From assembly GCA_948468385.1 (NCBI GenBank), contig CAOKHZ010000001.1, forward strand, positions 186,001 through 250,000: 64,000 bases of DNA. Direction: 5' to 3'. This stretch comes from an uncultured Faecalicatena sp. Lineage in GTDB: Bacteria > Bacillota > Clostridia > Lachnospirales > Lachnospiraceae. The notes below the pieces were generated by a model. That model searched no databases. It was not told where the DNA came from and was given only the letters and a program-made list of their open reading frames with translations. Position numbers and translations under genes: made by a program. Shown in pieces: positions 35,558-45,510 of the stretch. Position 1 is the first letter of the stretch. Each line of letters opens with the position of its first letter.

Positions 35558-36856
35558 TTATAGTTTCTCCAATTTTTCCGTGGAAACCACCCCGGCATTG
35601 ACCAGATATTGTAACGATTTCAAAATCCCCAATTTCGCGCTTGGCCATGTCAGGCCTCCCTGGAAATAGACCGCATATGGTTCCTTCACGGGCGCGTCCG
35701 CGCTCAATTCAATCGAGGATCCCTGAACGAAGGCTCCCGCGGCCATGATGACGTCGCTGTCATATCCCGGCATTGCCCAAGGCTCCGGGGTCACGTAACT
35801 GTCCACTGGTGCCGCCGCCTGAACCCCCTGGCAAAATGCAATTACGCCTTCGGCACTCCCTAGCGTCACGGCCTGAATGATGTCGTGTCTGGACTCCTTG
35901 CCGTTTGGCACGACGGCATATCCTAAGCGTTCGTACAGATTAGCTGCGAAAACCGCCCCCTTAAGGGCGCTTGCCGTGACGGTCGGTGCCAGAAAAAATC
36001 CCTGATAAAACGATTGCATCACGCCCAATGAAGCGCCGACCTCCTTGCCCAGTCCCGGCGAGGTAAGCCGATAAGCACAGTTTTCAATCAAGTCTGCCCG
36101 CCCAGCCACGTATCCGCCAATCGGTGCCAGCCCTCCGCCCGGATTCTTAATCAACGATCCGACGACCATGTCCGCCCCGACATCGCTCGGCTCGATAGGC
36201 TCTACGAATTCCCCATAGCAATTATCCACCATGCAGATAACGTTTGGCTTGATTTTCTTGACAAAGGCAATCAATTCGCCGATTTTTTCCACAGAATAGC
36301 TTGGCCGTGTCTGGTAGCCCTTCGAACGCTGGATGGTGACCAGCTTCGTCTTTTCGCTGATGGCCTTTTCAATCGCCGGATAATCAAAATATCCGTCTTC
36401 CAAAAGTTCCACTTGTCTATAAGTAATCCCGTATTCCATAAGCGACCCGTTGGACGGGCGAATGCCAATAACCTCTTCCAGCGTGTCATATGGCTTGCCA
36501 ACCGGGGAGAGCAACTCGTCCCCCGGCCTTAGGTTGGCCGCCAGTGCCAACGCCAGCGCATGGGTGCCACAAGTAATCTGCGGCCTGACCAACGCGGACT
36601 CCGTATGAAAAACATCCGCATACACTTTTTCCAAAGTGTCGCGCCCAAGGTCGTTATACCCGTACCCGCTAGAGGCTTGGAAGCACCCTTCGCTGACCTT
36701 GTTCTTTTGCATGGCGTGGAGCACTTTGAGCTGGTTGTATTCGGCGATTTTGTCAAACTCACAAAATCTCGGCACAAGCAACTCCTCCACTCGCCGCCCC
36801 GCCTCGTACACTTCTTTTGAAATGCCCAAATTCTCGTACATTGTTTCAAATCGCAT
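35558..36856 (-). CDS. Methionine gamma-lyase family PLP protein (aluminium-resistance type)
   Basis: A 432-residue PLP enzyme of the family Pfam calls Met_gamma_lyase, formerly aluminium resistance protein (YnbB in Bacillus). EGCFQASSGYGYNDLGRDTLEKVYADVF, VRPQITCGTHALALAL, VDNCYGEFVE and GSLIKNPGGGLAPIGGYVAG (PLP lysine) are conserved. True methionine lyase activity is not shown for most members. It lies downstream of miaA in the mutS-mutL-miaA order common in Clostridia. Confidence 0.92.
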   Translation of the reverse strand: MRFETMYENLGISKEVYEAGRRVEELLVPRFCEFDKIAEYNQLKVLHAMQKNKVSEGCFQASSGYGYNDLGRDTLEKVYADVFHTESALVRPQITCGTHALALALAANLRPGDELLSPVGKPYDTLEEVIGIRPSNGSLMEYGITYRQVELLEDGYFDYPAIEKAISEKTKLVTIQRSKGYQTRPSYSVEKIGELIAFVKKIKPNVICMVDNCYGEFVEPIEPSDVGADMVVGSLIKNPGGGLAPIGGYVAGRADLIENCAYRLTSPGLGKEVGASLGVMQSFYQGFFLAPTVTASALKGAVFAANLYERLGYAVVPNGKESRHDIIQAVTLGSAEGVIAFCQGVQAAAPVDSYVTPEPWAMPGYDSDVIMAAGAFVQGSSIELSADAPVKEPYAVYFQGGLTWPSAKLGILKSLQYLVNAGVVSTEKLEKL

Positions 36857-36934
36857 CGTTTTCCTCCGTTATTTTCAATTATTCTGATGCTGGCAGGAAC
36901 ACGTAGTGTATAGCAATCCATGGTATCATTTGTT

Positions 36935-37882
36935 TCAAATGATGCCGCGCCCTTTTAACACGTCCAACGCCGCGTCCAGCATTTTTCCCTCGTTTTGGCA
37001 AAATTTTTCCCTGTCAAGCCAACAAGTGTCCCTCTCCCGTTTAAACCAGGTGATTTGCCGCTTGGCAAAATGCCTGGTATCCCGTTTGATGATTTCCACC
37101 GCCTCTAAAAGGGAAATGCGGCCATCCAGGTAATCCAAAATCTCCTTATAGCCAAGTCCCTGCATGGAAACCATGTCCCGCGTGTATCCCCTTGCCTTAA
37201 GGCTCTTTACTTCCTCAACCAGACCTTCCTCCATCATTTGATCGACACGCCGGTCGATTCTCTCATAAATTTGAACCCGCTCGTCATTCAACACGAAATA
37301 GGCAAAATTGTACGGCGAACATTTCTCGGCTTGTTCCGCGTTATGCTCAGACAGCTTCCGCCCCGTCAAATGAAAAAATTCCAACGCGCGAATGACCTTC
37401 TTTTGATTGTTGGCATGAACGGAAGCTGCGTATTCCGGATCCACCTCGGACAGTTTTTCATGTAGATACTCCACCCCGTTCGCTTGCGCCTGCCGTTTTA
37501 ATTCCCCGCGATAGGCCTCGTCCCCGCCATCGGCCGCAAAATCAACGTCGTAGAGCACGGCCTGAATGTAAAAGCCGGTTCCACCGACCAGAATCGGGAT
37601 TTTCTGACGGGAATAAATTTCCTCCATCGCCCGTTTTGCCATCTGTTGAAACAAGACGACGTGAAACTCCTCGTCGGGGTCTAACACGTCAATCAAGTGA
37701 TGTGGAATGCCGCACATTTCCTGCGGCCTGATTTTTGCCGAACCAATGTCCATGCCGCGATATACCTGCATGGAATCCGCCGAAATGATTTCCCCGCCAA
37801 TCGCCTCGGCCAGGCCGATGGAAAATCCAGTCTTGCCGACGGCGGTCGGACCGGCCAAAATGACCAATGGTTTTTTCATCAT
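36935..37882 (-). CDS. miaA: tRNA dimethylallyltransferase MiaA
   Basis: A 315-residue enzyme that adds a dimethylallyl group to adenosine 37 of tRNAs reading U-starting codons. LAGPTAVGKTGFS (~8-20) is the P-loop, then SADSMQVYRGMDIGSAK, GGTGFYIQA and KRQITWFKRE, all diagnostic. Its product is the substrate of MiaB, also encoded in this window. The start overlaps the mutL stop (ATGA type). Confidence 0.97.
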   Translation of the reverse strand: MMKKPLVILAGPTAVGKTGFSIGLAEAIGGEIISADSMQVYRGMDIGSAKIRPQEMCGIPHHLIDVLDPDEEFHVVLFQQMAKRAMEEIYSRQKIPILVGGTGFYIQAVLYDVDFAADGGDEAYRGELKRQAQANGVEYLHEKLSEVDPEYAASVHANNQKKVIRALEFFHLTGRKLSEHNAEQAEKCSPYNFAYFVLNDERVQIYERIDRRVDQMMEEGLVEEVKSLKARGYTRDMVSMQGLGYKEILDYLDGRISLLEAVEIIKRDTRHFAKRQITWFKRERDTCWLDREKFCQNEGKMLDAALDVLKGRGII

Positions 37883-40056
37883 ACAATCCTCTTAAATTTC
37901 TTTTCCAGCTCCCTTTTGGACATGGAAATAATGGTTGGCCTGCCATGCGGGCAATGGTAGGGATTTTCCAACGTGAGAAGTTCCCCGATCAAGGCGTCCG
38001 CCTCCCGCGCCGACAGCCTGCTGTTGCCTTTGACCGCTGCCTTGCAAGACATGGATGCAATCTTTTCGTCAATCAATTCCGGTGCCATGTTGATGGACAA
38101 TCCATCGGACAAGGCATCCAACATTTCCATCAACAATTCCTTTTTCGCGATGTGAAACAAATTGTCCGGCACGGCCCGTACCGCATATTCTTTTCCGCCA
38201 AACGGCTCGATTTCAAATCCGATGCGGGAGAACGTGTCCATGTGCGTCTTCAACGTCTCTTCTTCCTGCATCGTCAGCGTGAGGATGATCGGCGGGCTTA
38301 AATATTGTGAGGTATACTCCCGGTTCTTCATCCCGCGCAGGGTTTTCTCATATAGAACCCGCTCATGTGCCGCATGCTGATCAATGATGTATAGTTGCTC
38401 GTGAAACTCGACCAGCCAGTACGTGCCGAATGCCTGTCCGACCAACTTGTATTCCGCCCTTGTCTCCCGTTTCAAAAAATGTTCGTCAAATAGATTTAGC
38501 TGCTCGGGCGACCCGGCCACACCCTGCGTTTTTGATACGCCTGGTTTTGCCACCGTATCCTTACCTGTCCCTTCCATAGGCGTGGCCGCTTGTCTTTCTG
38601 ACGCATCTTGCCTTGCAAACATGGCTTCCCGTCCTTCTGACACGTCCCGCCTTGCAAGCGCGGCCGCCTGTCGGATACGTTCATTTTGCAAATCAGATTT
38701 GAATATCTGCCCCGCCCCGGCGGTCTCGGCGGAGGAAACACGATTATGGTAAGCAAGCACCCGCTCCCGCATTTTTTGGATAAAATATTCCTCATCCCGT
38801 TCCTGCCTCGTGTCAGGAATAGGCTTTTCCACGCCGCCGACCATCGAAACCCCATTCGCTTCGTCGCCCTCGGACACGTTTTTCGTCCCGGCGGCTTCGT
38901 AATTGCTTTCCTCCCGCAGTATCAAATCCCCTCCACGGGGCGTTAGAAGAAACGGACTCGCCCCTCTCTCCCTGCACGCCCTTCCCGGCAAATCTCCTTC
39001 TTGCGGCTTTTGTGATTTTTGTAATTTTTCTTCCTGCGGCCTCGGAGCCTCCACCTCCTCAATCAGCTCCGGCATCAAAAGCCTTCTGTGAATCCCCTCG
39101 AACACCGCGTCATACACGTCCTGCTGTCGCTGGAAGCGAAGCTCCATCTTGGCCGGGTGCACGTTGATGTCCACGCTCTGCGGATCCACCTGGAAATGCA
39201 ACACCACGAACGGAAATTTGTGCTGCATGGAAAAATCCTTATAGGCATCCTCGACGGCCCTTGATATGACAGAACTTTTCACATAACGCCCGTTTACAAA
39301 GAACGTCTCGAAATTCCGGTTGCCTCGGGTAATGACCGGCCTTCCAATGAAGCCGCTGATGCCAAGACCGTATTTTTCAAAATCCATCTCTAATAGGCTG
39401 GCCGTCACTTCCCTGCCATAAATACTATAAATGACCTCGTCAAGCCTGCCGCTGCCCGACGTGCATAGCTTTTCCTGCCCGTTGCTGATAAACCGAAACG
39501 CGACGTCAGGATGTGACAAGGCCAATCTCATTAGCAGGTCTTGTACGTGTCCCGCCTCGGTCATGGCCGTTTTCAAAAACTTCCTGCGCGCCGGCACGTT
39601 GTAAAACAACTGGCGCACGATGAACGTCGTTCCATCCGCTACCGCGGCTTCCTCCAGGGAATGTTCCCTTCCGCCTTCGATCACGTAACGAGCCCCCGCC
39701 TCGGCATCCCTTGTCTTGGTAAGTAACTCCACCCTGGAAACGGCGGCGATGCTGGAAAGAGCCTCCCCACGAAATCCCAGCGAGGAAATATGCAAAAGGT
39801 CGTCCACGTCACGGATTTTACTCGTGGAATGCCGCAAAAAGGCATTGCGGATGTCCTCGCCTTGAATGCCGCTCCCGTCGTCCGTGATACGAATCAGGGA
39901 AATGCCGCCATCCTCGATTTCCACCACGACCGACGAGGCACCGGCATCCAACGAGTTTTCCACCAATTCCTTGACAATGGAGGACGGACGCTCTACCACT
40001 TCCCCGGCGGCAATCTTATCAATTGTAATCTGGTCAAGTACCTGTATTTTTTGCAT
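37879..40056 (-). CDS. mutL: DNA mismatch repair protein MutL with endonuclease motif
   Basis: A 725-residue MutL. The N-terminal GHKL ATPase has IAAGEVVERPSSIVKELVENS, DAGAS and SLGFRGEAL. A long variable linker spans ~340-530. The C-terminal domain has DQHAAHERVLYE, the metal-binding endonuclease motif DQHA-x2-E-x4-E, so this MutL should nick DNA itself, as in bacteria without MutH. The ATG at 40056 follows AAGGAGG. It is 11 bases after mutS. Confidence 0.97.
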   Translation of the reverse strand: MQKIQVLDQITIDKIAAGEVVERPSSIVKELVENSLDAGASSVVVEIEDGGISLIRITDDGSGIQGEDIRNAFLRHSTSKIRDVDDLLHISSLGFRGEALSSIAAVSRVELLTKTRDAEAGARYVIEGGREHSLEEAAVADGTTFIVRQLFYNVPARRKFLKTAMTEAGHVQDLLMRLALSHPDVAFRFISNGQEKLCTSGSGRLDEVIYSIYGREVTASLLEMDFEKYGLGISGFIGRPVITRGNRNFETFFVNGRYVKSSVISRAVEDAYKDFSMQHKFPFVVLHFQVDPQSVDINVHPAKMELRFQRQQDVYDAVFEGIHRRLLMPELIEEVEAPRPQEEKLQKSQKPQEGDLPGRACRERGASPFLLTPRGGDLILREESNYEAAGTKNVSEGDEANGVSMVGGVEKPIPDTRQERDEEYFIQKMRERVLAYHNRVSSAETAGAGQIFKSDLQNERIRQAAALARRDVSEGREAMFARQDASERQAATPMEGTGKDTVAKPGVSKTQGVAGSPEQLNLFDEHFLKRETRAEYKLVGQAFGTYWLVEFHEQLYIIDQHAAHERVLYEKTLRGMKNREYTSQYLSPPIILTLTMQEEETLKTHMDTFSRIGFEIEPFGGKEYAVRAVPDNLFHIAKKELLMEMLDALSDGLSINMAPELIDEKIASMSCKAAVKGNSRLSAREADALIGELLTLENPYHCPHGRPTIISMSKRELEKKFKRIV

Positions 40057-40067
40057 TGGAGGCCTCC

Positions 40068-42719
40068 TTACCAACGATTCTTCAGCTTATTTTGCAAACG
40101 GTAAATCGTATTCAGCGCGTCAACCGGAGTCAGGTTCCCGACATCAATGGATTTAAGCTCTTCTAGCACGTCATCATCTTTCGCGGTATCGAAAAGAGAA
40201 ATCTGAGCCAGATCTACCTCGTCCTGCTTTTTCGGGCGCGGCCTCTTTTTCGGTGCTGCATCCCGGGAGGCGATTTCATTGACCCGAACGGTAATGTCGC
40301 CGTCGGAAAGTTCCTCCACGATTTCCTTCGCCCGCTCGATGACGACGTCCGGCACGCCGGCCAGCTTCGCCACCTGAATGCCGTAGCTTTTGTCCGCTCC
40401 GCCCTTTACAATCTTTCGTAAGAAAACGATATCGTCGCCCTTTTCCCGGACGGCAATACAGTAATTGTTCACATTTTCAATCTTGCCCTCCAACTCCGTC
40501 AATTCATGATAATGCGTGGCGAACAGCGTCTTCGCGCCTAAAACCTTCGGATTACTGATATATTCCACCACAGACCAGGCGATGGAAAGCCCGTCGAAGG
40601 TGCTCGTGCCCCGGCCGATTTCATCCAGAATCAACAAGCTTTTACTGGTCGCGTTGCGCAGGATGTTGGCCACCTCCGTCATCTCAACCATGAACGTGCT
40701 CTGCCCGCTGGCCAAATCGTCCGACGCGCCCACACGGGTGAAAATGCGGTCGACCAGGCCGATATTCGCACTCTCTGCCGGCACATAGCAGCCAACCTGC
40801 GCCATTAGGACAATTAACGCCGCCTGCCGCATGTAAGTGGATTTTCCCGCCATGTTAGGCCCCGTGATGATGGAAATGCGCTGCTTCTTGTCATCTAAAT
40901 ACGTGTCATTGCAAATGAACGAGCCGTCCGGTATCATCTGCTCCACCACCGGATGGCGGCCGTCCTTGATGTCAATGACTCCCTTTTTGTTGATTTCGGG
41001 GCGCACGTAACGTTTTCGCTCCGCCACCAAGGCGAGGGAGGCAAACACGTCCAGCGCGGCAATGGCCTTGGCGGTTTTCTGAATCCGTTCCACCTCCGCC
41101 GCCACGCACTCCCGAACACCGCAGTACAATTCATATTCCAGCGCGATCAGCTTGTCCTCCGCACCGAGAATCGTGTCTTCCAGTTCCTTTAATTCCGGCG
41201 TGATATAACGCTCGGCATTGGTCAGTGTCTGCTTGCGCATATAATAGTCAGGCACCATGTTCTTATACGAATTCGTCACCTCGAGATAATACCCAAATAC
41301 TTTGTTAAATTTAATCCGCAGGTTTTTAATCCCCGTCTTTTCCCGCTCTTCCTCTTCCAGCTTGGCAAGCCAACTCTTCCCGTCCGATTTGGCGCGGCGC
41401 AAGGTGTCGACCTCCTCGTTATAACCCTCACGGATGATATTGCCCTCTTTCATCGCCAACGGCGGTTCGTCCGCGATGGCGCGTTCTATCAGGGAACAAA
41501 GGTCTTCTAACGTGTCCAAATCCTTACAAATACTTTGCAAAAGCGGGGAATTCATCTCCTCCAGCAAATAATGAAGCGGCGGCAGCATTTTCAAAGAACT
41601 GCCAAACGCCGTCAAGTCACGCGGGTTCGCCGAACCGTAAGTAATACGGGTAATCAACCGCTCCAAGTCATAGACCGGGGCTAAATATTCCCGAATTTCC
41701 TCGCGTGAAATCGCTTCCCTTTTTAACTCCTCCACGGCATCTAAACGCCGCTCGATTTCCTCGCGGTCAATCAATGGCTGCTCGATGTATTTTCGCAAGG
41801 TCCTCGCACCCATCGCGGTCTTCGTCTTATCTAGCACCCACAAAAGGGAGCCCCTCTTTTGCTTTTCCCGAAGCGTCTCGCACAACTCGAGATTCCGTCT
41901 CGTGGAAGCGTCCAGCATCATGTATTTTCCGGTTATGTATGGCGTAATGTGCGTCATATGCGACAAGTCGTTTTTCTGCGTCTCCAAAAGGTACGAAAGC
42001 AACGCGCCCGCGCTGATGATGCCGCAGTCGTAAGATTCCAATCCAAGTCCTTGTAACGTCGCCACCTTAAAATGCTCCAACAGCTTTTGCCTGCACGCCG
42101 CGTCGTCAAAATAATAGGAATCCAGAGAATAAACGGCAATCCCCAATCGTCCCCGCATGTCCTCGAAATCCATCCCGCTCATATAAAACGCCTCGTTGCA
42201 AATGATTTCCGAAGGCATAAAACGCTGGATCTCGTCTCTTAATTTTCCGCTGTCGGGCAACTCCGTAACAAAATAATCACCGGTGGTCACGTCCGCGACG
42301 GACACGCCATACCGGTCTGCAATGTATACGATACACATGATATAATTATTTTTCGTCTCGTCGATGGCCTGGGCATCCAAAATCGTGCCGGGGGTGACAA
42401 TGCGCACCACCTCGCGCTTCACCAGCCCCTTGGCCAGCTTCGGGTCTTCCACCTGCTCGCAGATGGCCACCTTGTAGCCTTTCGACACGAGGCGGGTCAG
42501 ATACCCCTCTACGGCGTGGTAGGGCACCCCGCACATCGGTGCCCGCTCCTCCTGCCCGCAGCTCTTTCCCGTCAAGGTCAGCTCCAGCTCCTTGGATACG
42601 ATTTTGGCATCCTCGAAAAACATCTCATAAAAATCGCCAAGTCTATAAAACAAAATGCAGTCCGGATACTCCTCCTTCGTCTCCAGGTATTTCTGCATCA
42701 TCGGTGTAAATTCAGCCAC
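40068..42719 (-). CDS. mutS: DNA mismatch repair ATPase MutS
   Basis: An 883-residue MutS. The mismatch-reading Phe-x-Glu lies in RLGDFYEMFFEDA near the N terminus. Connector, lever and clamp domains follow, and the ATPase has GPNMAGKSTYMRQ (Walker A), the signature VGASDDLASGQSTFMVEM and DEIGRGTSTFDG (Walker B). GTG at 42719 is chosen because AAGGAG lies eight bases upstream and the product begins MAEFTPMMQKYL, the family N terminus; longer ATG starts would contain that ribosome binding site in the coding region. It has its own promoter. Confidence 0.97.
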   Translation of the reverse strand: MAEFTPMMQKYLETKEEYPDCILFYRLGDFYEMFFEDAKIVSKELELTLTGKSCGQEERAPMCGVPYHAVEGYLTRLVSKGYKVAICEQVEDPKLAKGLVKREVVRIVTPGTILDAQAIDETKNNYIMCIVYIADRYGVSVADVTTGDYFVTELPDSGKLRDEIQRFMPSEIICNEAFYMSGMDFEDMRGRLGIAVYSLDSYYFDDAACRQKLLEHFKVATLQGLGLESYDCGIISAGALLSYLLETQKNDLSHMTHITPYITGKYMMLDASTRRNLELCETLREKQKRGSLLWVLDKTKTAMGARTLRKYIEQPLIDREEIERRLDAVEELKREAISREEIREYLAPVYDLERLITRITYGSANPRDLTAFGSSLKMLPPLHYLLEEMNSPLLQSICKDLDTLEDLCSLIERAIADEPPLAMKEGNIIREGYNEEVDTLRRAKSDGKSWLAKLEEEEREKTGIKNLRIKFNKVFGYYLEVTNSYKNMVPDYYMRKQTLTNAERYITPELKELEDTILGAEDKLIALEYELYCGVRECVAAEVERIQKTAKAIAALDVFASLALVAERKRYVRPEINKKGVIDIKDGRHPVVEQMIPDGSFICNDTYLDDKKQRISIITGPNMAGKSTYMRQAALIVLMAQVGCYVPAESANIGLVDRIFTRVGASDDLASGQSTFMVEMTEVANILRNATSKSLLILDEIGRGTSTFDGLSIAWSVVEYISNPKVLGAKTLFATHYHELTELEGKIENVNNYCIAVREKGDDIVFLRKIVKGGADKSYGIQVAKLAGVPDVVIERAKEIVEELSDGDITVRVNEIASRDAAPKKRPRPKKQDEVDLAQISLFDTAKDDDVLEELKSIDVGNLTPVDALNTIYRLQNKLKNRW

Positions 42720-42796
42720 TTTCGTGTCTCCTTTTCTTAAGTCTCGCATCGCTTTGGCGCGGCCAAACGCCACGTCAAGACAATTTTGCTTCTATA

Positions 42797-42825
42797 ACTA
42801 TACCATTTTTCTAAAACGGAGTCAA
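42797..42825 (-). promoter_or_regulatory. Promoter of the mutS-mutL-miaA operon
   Basis: On the minus strand, TTGACT (42825-42820), a 17-base spacer and TATAGT (42802-42797): close to consensus. It lies about 78 bases before the mutS start. Confidence 0.75.
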
Positions 42826-42859
42826 AAATATTTTTCCATAAACTTTTACCCCTATATCA

Positions 42860-43276
42860 TCACAAGATGTGAAACGATGGTTTTTCCTCCTTATAGACCC
42901 AGTGCAGGAAATAGCCGCAAAATAAAATTCCCAAGAGGCACAGTCCGGAAAACAAAATCAAAAACGGGGCGCAGACTTGTCCGAACAGCTGCAACGGCTG
43001 GTTCGAATAATCCCACACCGCGAGCTTGAGCCATTTATTGACAATGATTCCCGTCGTAAACTCCCCGCATCCCACGAACAGCGTGCCGCGAAGCACCTGC
43101 TTCCAGAGCGGATCCTGCCAGTTCACCCACACGCCCTGCATGCCGAAAAACACCATGCAAAGCCCGCCCAAAAGCCACATCGTCCAGTGGGAAAATCCAC
43201 GGAAAATCATCTCCAGGGCATAATATATGGTTCCTCCAATGGCCAAAAGAACAAGGCTCTCACTGACTCTTTTCAT
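42860..43276 (-). CDS. Putative ABC-transporter permease-like membrane protein (CmpB family)
   Basis: A 138-residue protein with about four membrane helices. YYALEMIFRGFSHWTMWLLGG and the CGEFTTGIIVNKWLKLAVWDYS region resemble Pfam ABC_trans_CmpB proteins, which are common in Clostridia and named after transporters without proof. No ATPase partner is next to it. It lies between miaB and mutS. Confidence 0.8.
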   Translation of the reverse strand: MKRVSESLVLLAIGGTIYYALEMIFRGFSHWTMWLLGGLCMVFFGMQGVWVNWQDPLWKQVLRGTLFVGCGEFTTGIIVNKWLKLAVWDYSNQPLQLFGQVCAPFLILFSGLCLLGILFCGYFLHWVYKEEKPSFHIL

Positions 43277-43440
43277 GTAAAAACGACCTCCTATCGCCGT
43301 ATCTTATTACGATTTGCAAATACCGCATACCTTTGGCGGCATCCGCAAATGGCAGTCTTTTGTCTGCCACATAGTATGGCCGTTTTTTCATCAAAACATT
43401 CATAAGCCTTTTTTGTTTTCCACGTACCTATCCGTGAACT

Positions 43441-44898
43441 CTATTCGTTTAAAACGCGTGCTCCCATATAGTAAAAGCCCTTGCATTCTTCTAATTTCAC
43501 GGAAACGATTTTTCCAATCAACGCTTCCTCCCCTGGAAAATGCACCAGCAAATTGTTGTCCATCCTTCCGGTCATCAGCGCGTGGTCATGGTCATTGACC
43601 GATTCCACCAGCACGTCCTTGACCCCGCCCTTAAAGCGTCCACAAACCTCGGCAGAAATCTCCTGCACGCGGGCAAGCAGCCGGTCAAAACGATCCTTTA
43701 CGACATCCGCCTCCACTTGGTTTTCCATCGCTGCCGCCGGCGTGCCGCTTCGTTTTGAATACTGGAACGTAAAAGCACTGTCATAGCGTACCTTTTCTAT
43801 GATGTCCATCGTCTCTAAAAAGTCTTCCTCCGTTTCCCCCGGAAACCCGACGATAATGTCCGTCGTCAGGGAAATGTCCGGAATGGCGTTTCGCAGACGC
43901 TTCGTAAGCTCGAGGTATTGCTCCTTCGTATAACGCCGGTTCATTTTCTCAAGAATCCGCGTGCTGCCCGACTGAACGGGAAGATGGAGGTGACGGCATA
44001 TTTTTTTCGATTCCGCCATGACGGCAATCAATTCGTCCGACAAATCTTTCGGATGAGACGTCATGAAGCGAATACGCTCCAAACCTTCTATCTGTTCCAC
44101 CTTGCGCAAAAGCCCGGCAAACGACATCGGAGTGTCAAGCGTATGCCCGTAGGAATTTACATTCTGCCCTAACAGCATCACCTCGACCACGCCGTCTTTT
44201 ACCAGGCCTTCGATTTCCCGGATGATGTCCTGCGGGTTTCGGCTGCGCTCGCGTCCCCTGACATAGGGAACGATACAATAACTGCAAAAATTATTGCAGC
44301 CAAACATGATGTTGACTCCAGACTTGAATGAATATTTCCGCTCATTCGGCAATTCCTCGACGATTTTGTCCGCCGTATCTATAATATCAACGACCATTCG
44401 GTCGGATTCCTTGCACTGCACAAATAACTCCGCAAATTTATAAATATTGTGCGTGCCAAAAATCAAATCCACGAACCGGTAGCTTTTCTGTAATTTCTCC
44501 ACCACCTGCGGCTCCTGCATCATGCAGCCGCACAAGGCAATCATTTTGTGGGGATGTTTCTTCTTGAAACGGTTCAACTGGCCAAGACGGCCGTACACGC
44601 GCAGGTTCGCGTTTTCCCTGACCGTACAAGTATTAAAAATCACGAAATCCGCTTTCTCCTCGTCCGGTTCGTCCACGTAGCCCATTTGCCGCAGGATGCC
44701 GGCCAGCTTCTCCGAATCGCGGGCGTTCATCTGGCAGCCGAAGGTCGTTACACAAGATTTAGGTAAGCGGCCGTTTTGTTGTTCAAAATCCTTCACCCAC
44801 TCCCGGCATTTTGCCATAAAATAGTACTGTCTGGCAGGTTCTTCTGCGGGAGGCTCTGCATTAATGTCTATTTTATCTAAATCAATTTCCTGATACAT
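43441..44898 (-). CDS. miaB: tRNA-2-methylthio-N6-dimethylallyladenosine synthase MiaB
   Basis: A complete 485-residue radical-SAM methylthiotransferase. The N-terminal UPF0004 domain has Cys55 in TTFGCQMN, Cys91 in NTCTVREN and CGCMMQ. The radical SAM centre is FGCNNFCSYCIVPYVRGRERSR (split here as CNNFCSYC), and a C-terminal TRAM domain ends the protein. It adds the methylthio group to i6A37 made by MiaA. It starts at ATG 44898 with only a weak AGAGAA nearby. Upstream, a second, broken miaB 5' end remains at 45511-45704, so this intact copy may be a replacement. Confidence 0.96.
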   Translation of the reverse strand: MYQEIDLDKIDINAEPPAEEPARQYYFMAKCREWVKDFEQQNGRLPKSCVTTFGCQMNARDSEKLAGILRQMGYVDEPDEEKADFVIFNTCTVRENANLRVYGRLGQLNRFKKKHPHKMIALCGCMMQEPQVVEKLQKSYRFVDLIFGTHNIYKFAELFVQCKESDRMVVDIIDTADKIVEELPNERKYSFKSGVNIMFGCNNFCSYCIVPYVRGRERSRNPQDIIREIEGLVKDGVVEVMLLGQNVNSYGHTLDTPMSFAGLLRKVEQIEGLERIRFMTSHPKDLSDELIAVMAESKKICRHLHLPVQSGSTRILEKMNRRYTKEQYLELTKRLRNAIPDISLTTDIIVGFPGETEEDFLETMDIIEKVRYDSAFTFQYSKRSGTPAAAMENQVEADVVKDRFDRLLARVQEISAEVCGRFKGGVKDVLVESVNDHDHALMTGRMDNNLLVHFPGEEALIGKIVSVKLEECKGFYYMGARVLNE

Positions 44899-44973
44899 TT
44901 CTCTTGACTTTTTTCCCTTTCCAACATATAATATACAAAAAGAAGCGGGTTTTTTACCGTACAGCTTTATAGC

Positions 44974-45492
44974 TCAAGCGGGGTGCTCGTTTCTTTTTTT
45001 TATGTTTATGATATCGTATAAATACAGTTTTCTATTCTCAGAATGTCTTATCACCAGTTCTGCATGAAATATATTATACCGCAAAACATCATTATTTTCA
45101 TCAAAAACTGGTATTGCAAATCTGGAATCATATCGATACCAGCCATATTTCGCATTTTTATCATGTTTTCTTTCCAGATTTTCCCGAAATCTTTTATTTG
45201 GGGCAATTTCTATCATCTCTGGGATTCCTTGCGCAGCATTTGCTTTTGCCTTTGCCAATGCTCCTTTTAATTTTGCAGTATAATTTGAACCAGAATATTC
45301 ATCAGGAAGATCACTGCCAATATATATGATCTCTTTACTCTCTGCAATTTCTATAAATTCTCCAACATACTGTTTTAAATATTGTTCAACCTCATCCCAG
45401 TCTATGTTTCTTTTCCCTTTAAATCGAATATCATTCACAATAACAATCTGGTTCCCGTTCACATCCTTGATAACGCTTATGTTTCTTTCCAT
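44974..45492 (-). CDS. AT-rich orphan gene, domain type found in mobile elements
   Basis: A 172-residue protein without membrane segments. From memory, the pattern DIRFKGKRNIDWDEVEQYL, YIGSDLPDEYSGSNYT, AKANAAQGIPEMIEIA, GWYRYDSRFAIPVFDE and LYLYDIINIKK matches a widespread but uncharacterised domain often seen at the ends of large phage or conjugative-element proteins in Clostridia (possibly one of the LPD/PBECR groups). That link is not certain. The ATG at 45492 is preceded by AAGGGAGG; a GTG at 45546 is in frame but lies in miaB-derived sequence. Base composition is clearly richer in A/T than its neighbours, which points to recent transfer. Confidence 0.75.
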   Translation of the reverse strand: MERNISVIKDVNGNQIVIVNDIRFKGKRNIDWDEVEQYLKQYVGEFIEIAESKEIIYIGSDLPDEYSGSNYTAKLKGALAKAKANAAQGIPEMIEIAPNKRFRENLERKHDKNAKYGWYRYDSRFAIPVFDENNDVLRYNIFHAELVIRHSENRKLYLYDIINIKKRNEHPA

Positions 45493-45510
45493 AATCCTCC
45501 CTTGTACGCT

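Noticed and set aside
35442-35648. Frames with YLDGLEESA-like repeats at 35.4 kb and at 45.8-46.1 kb
   Set aside because: They are produced by the hairpin repeat itself, which is read in either direction, with no ribosome binding site.
42720-42773. Longer ATG starts for mutS
   Set aside because: They would place the AAGGAG site inside the coding region and add residues absent from MutS; GTG 42719 fits better.
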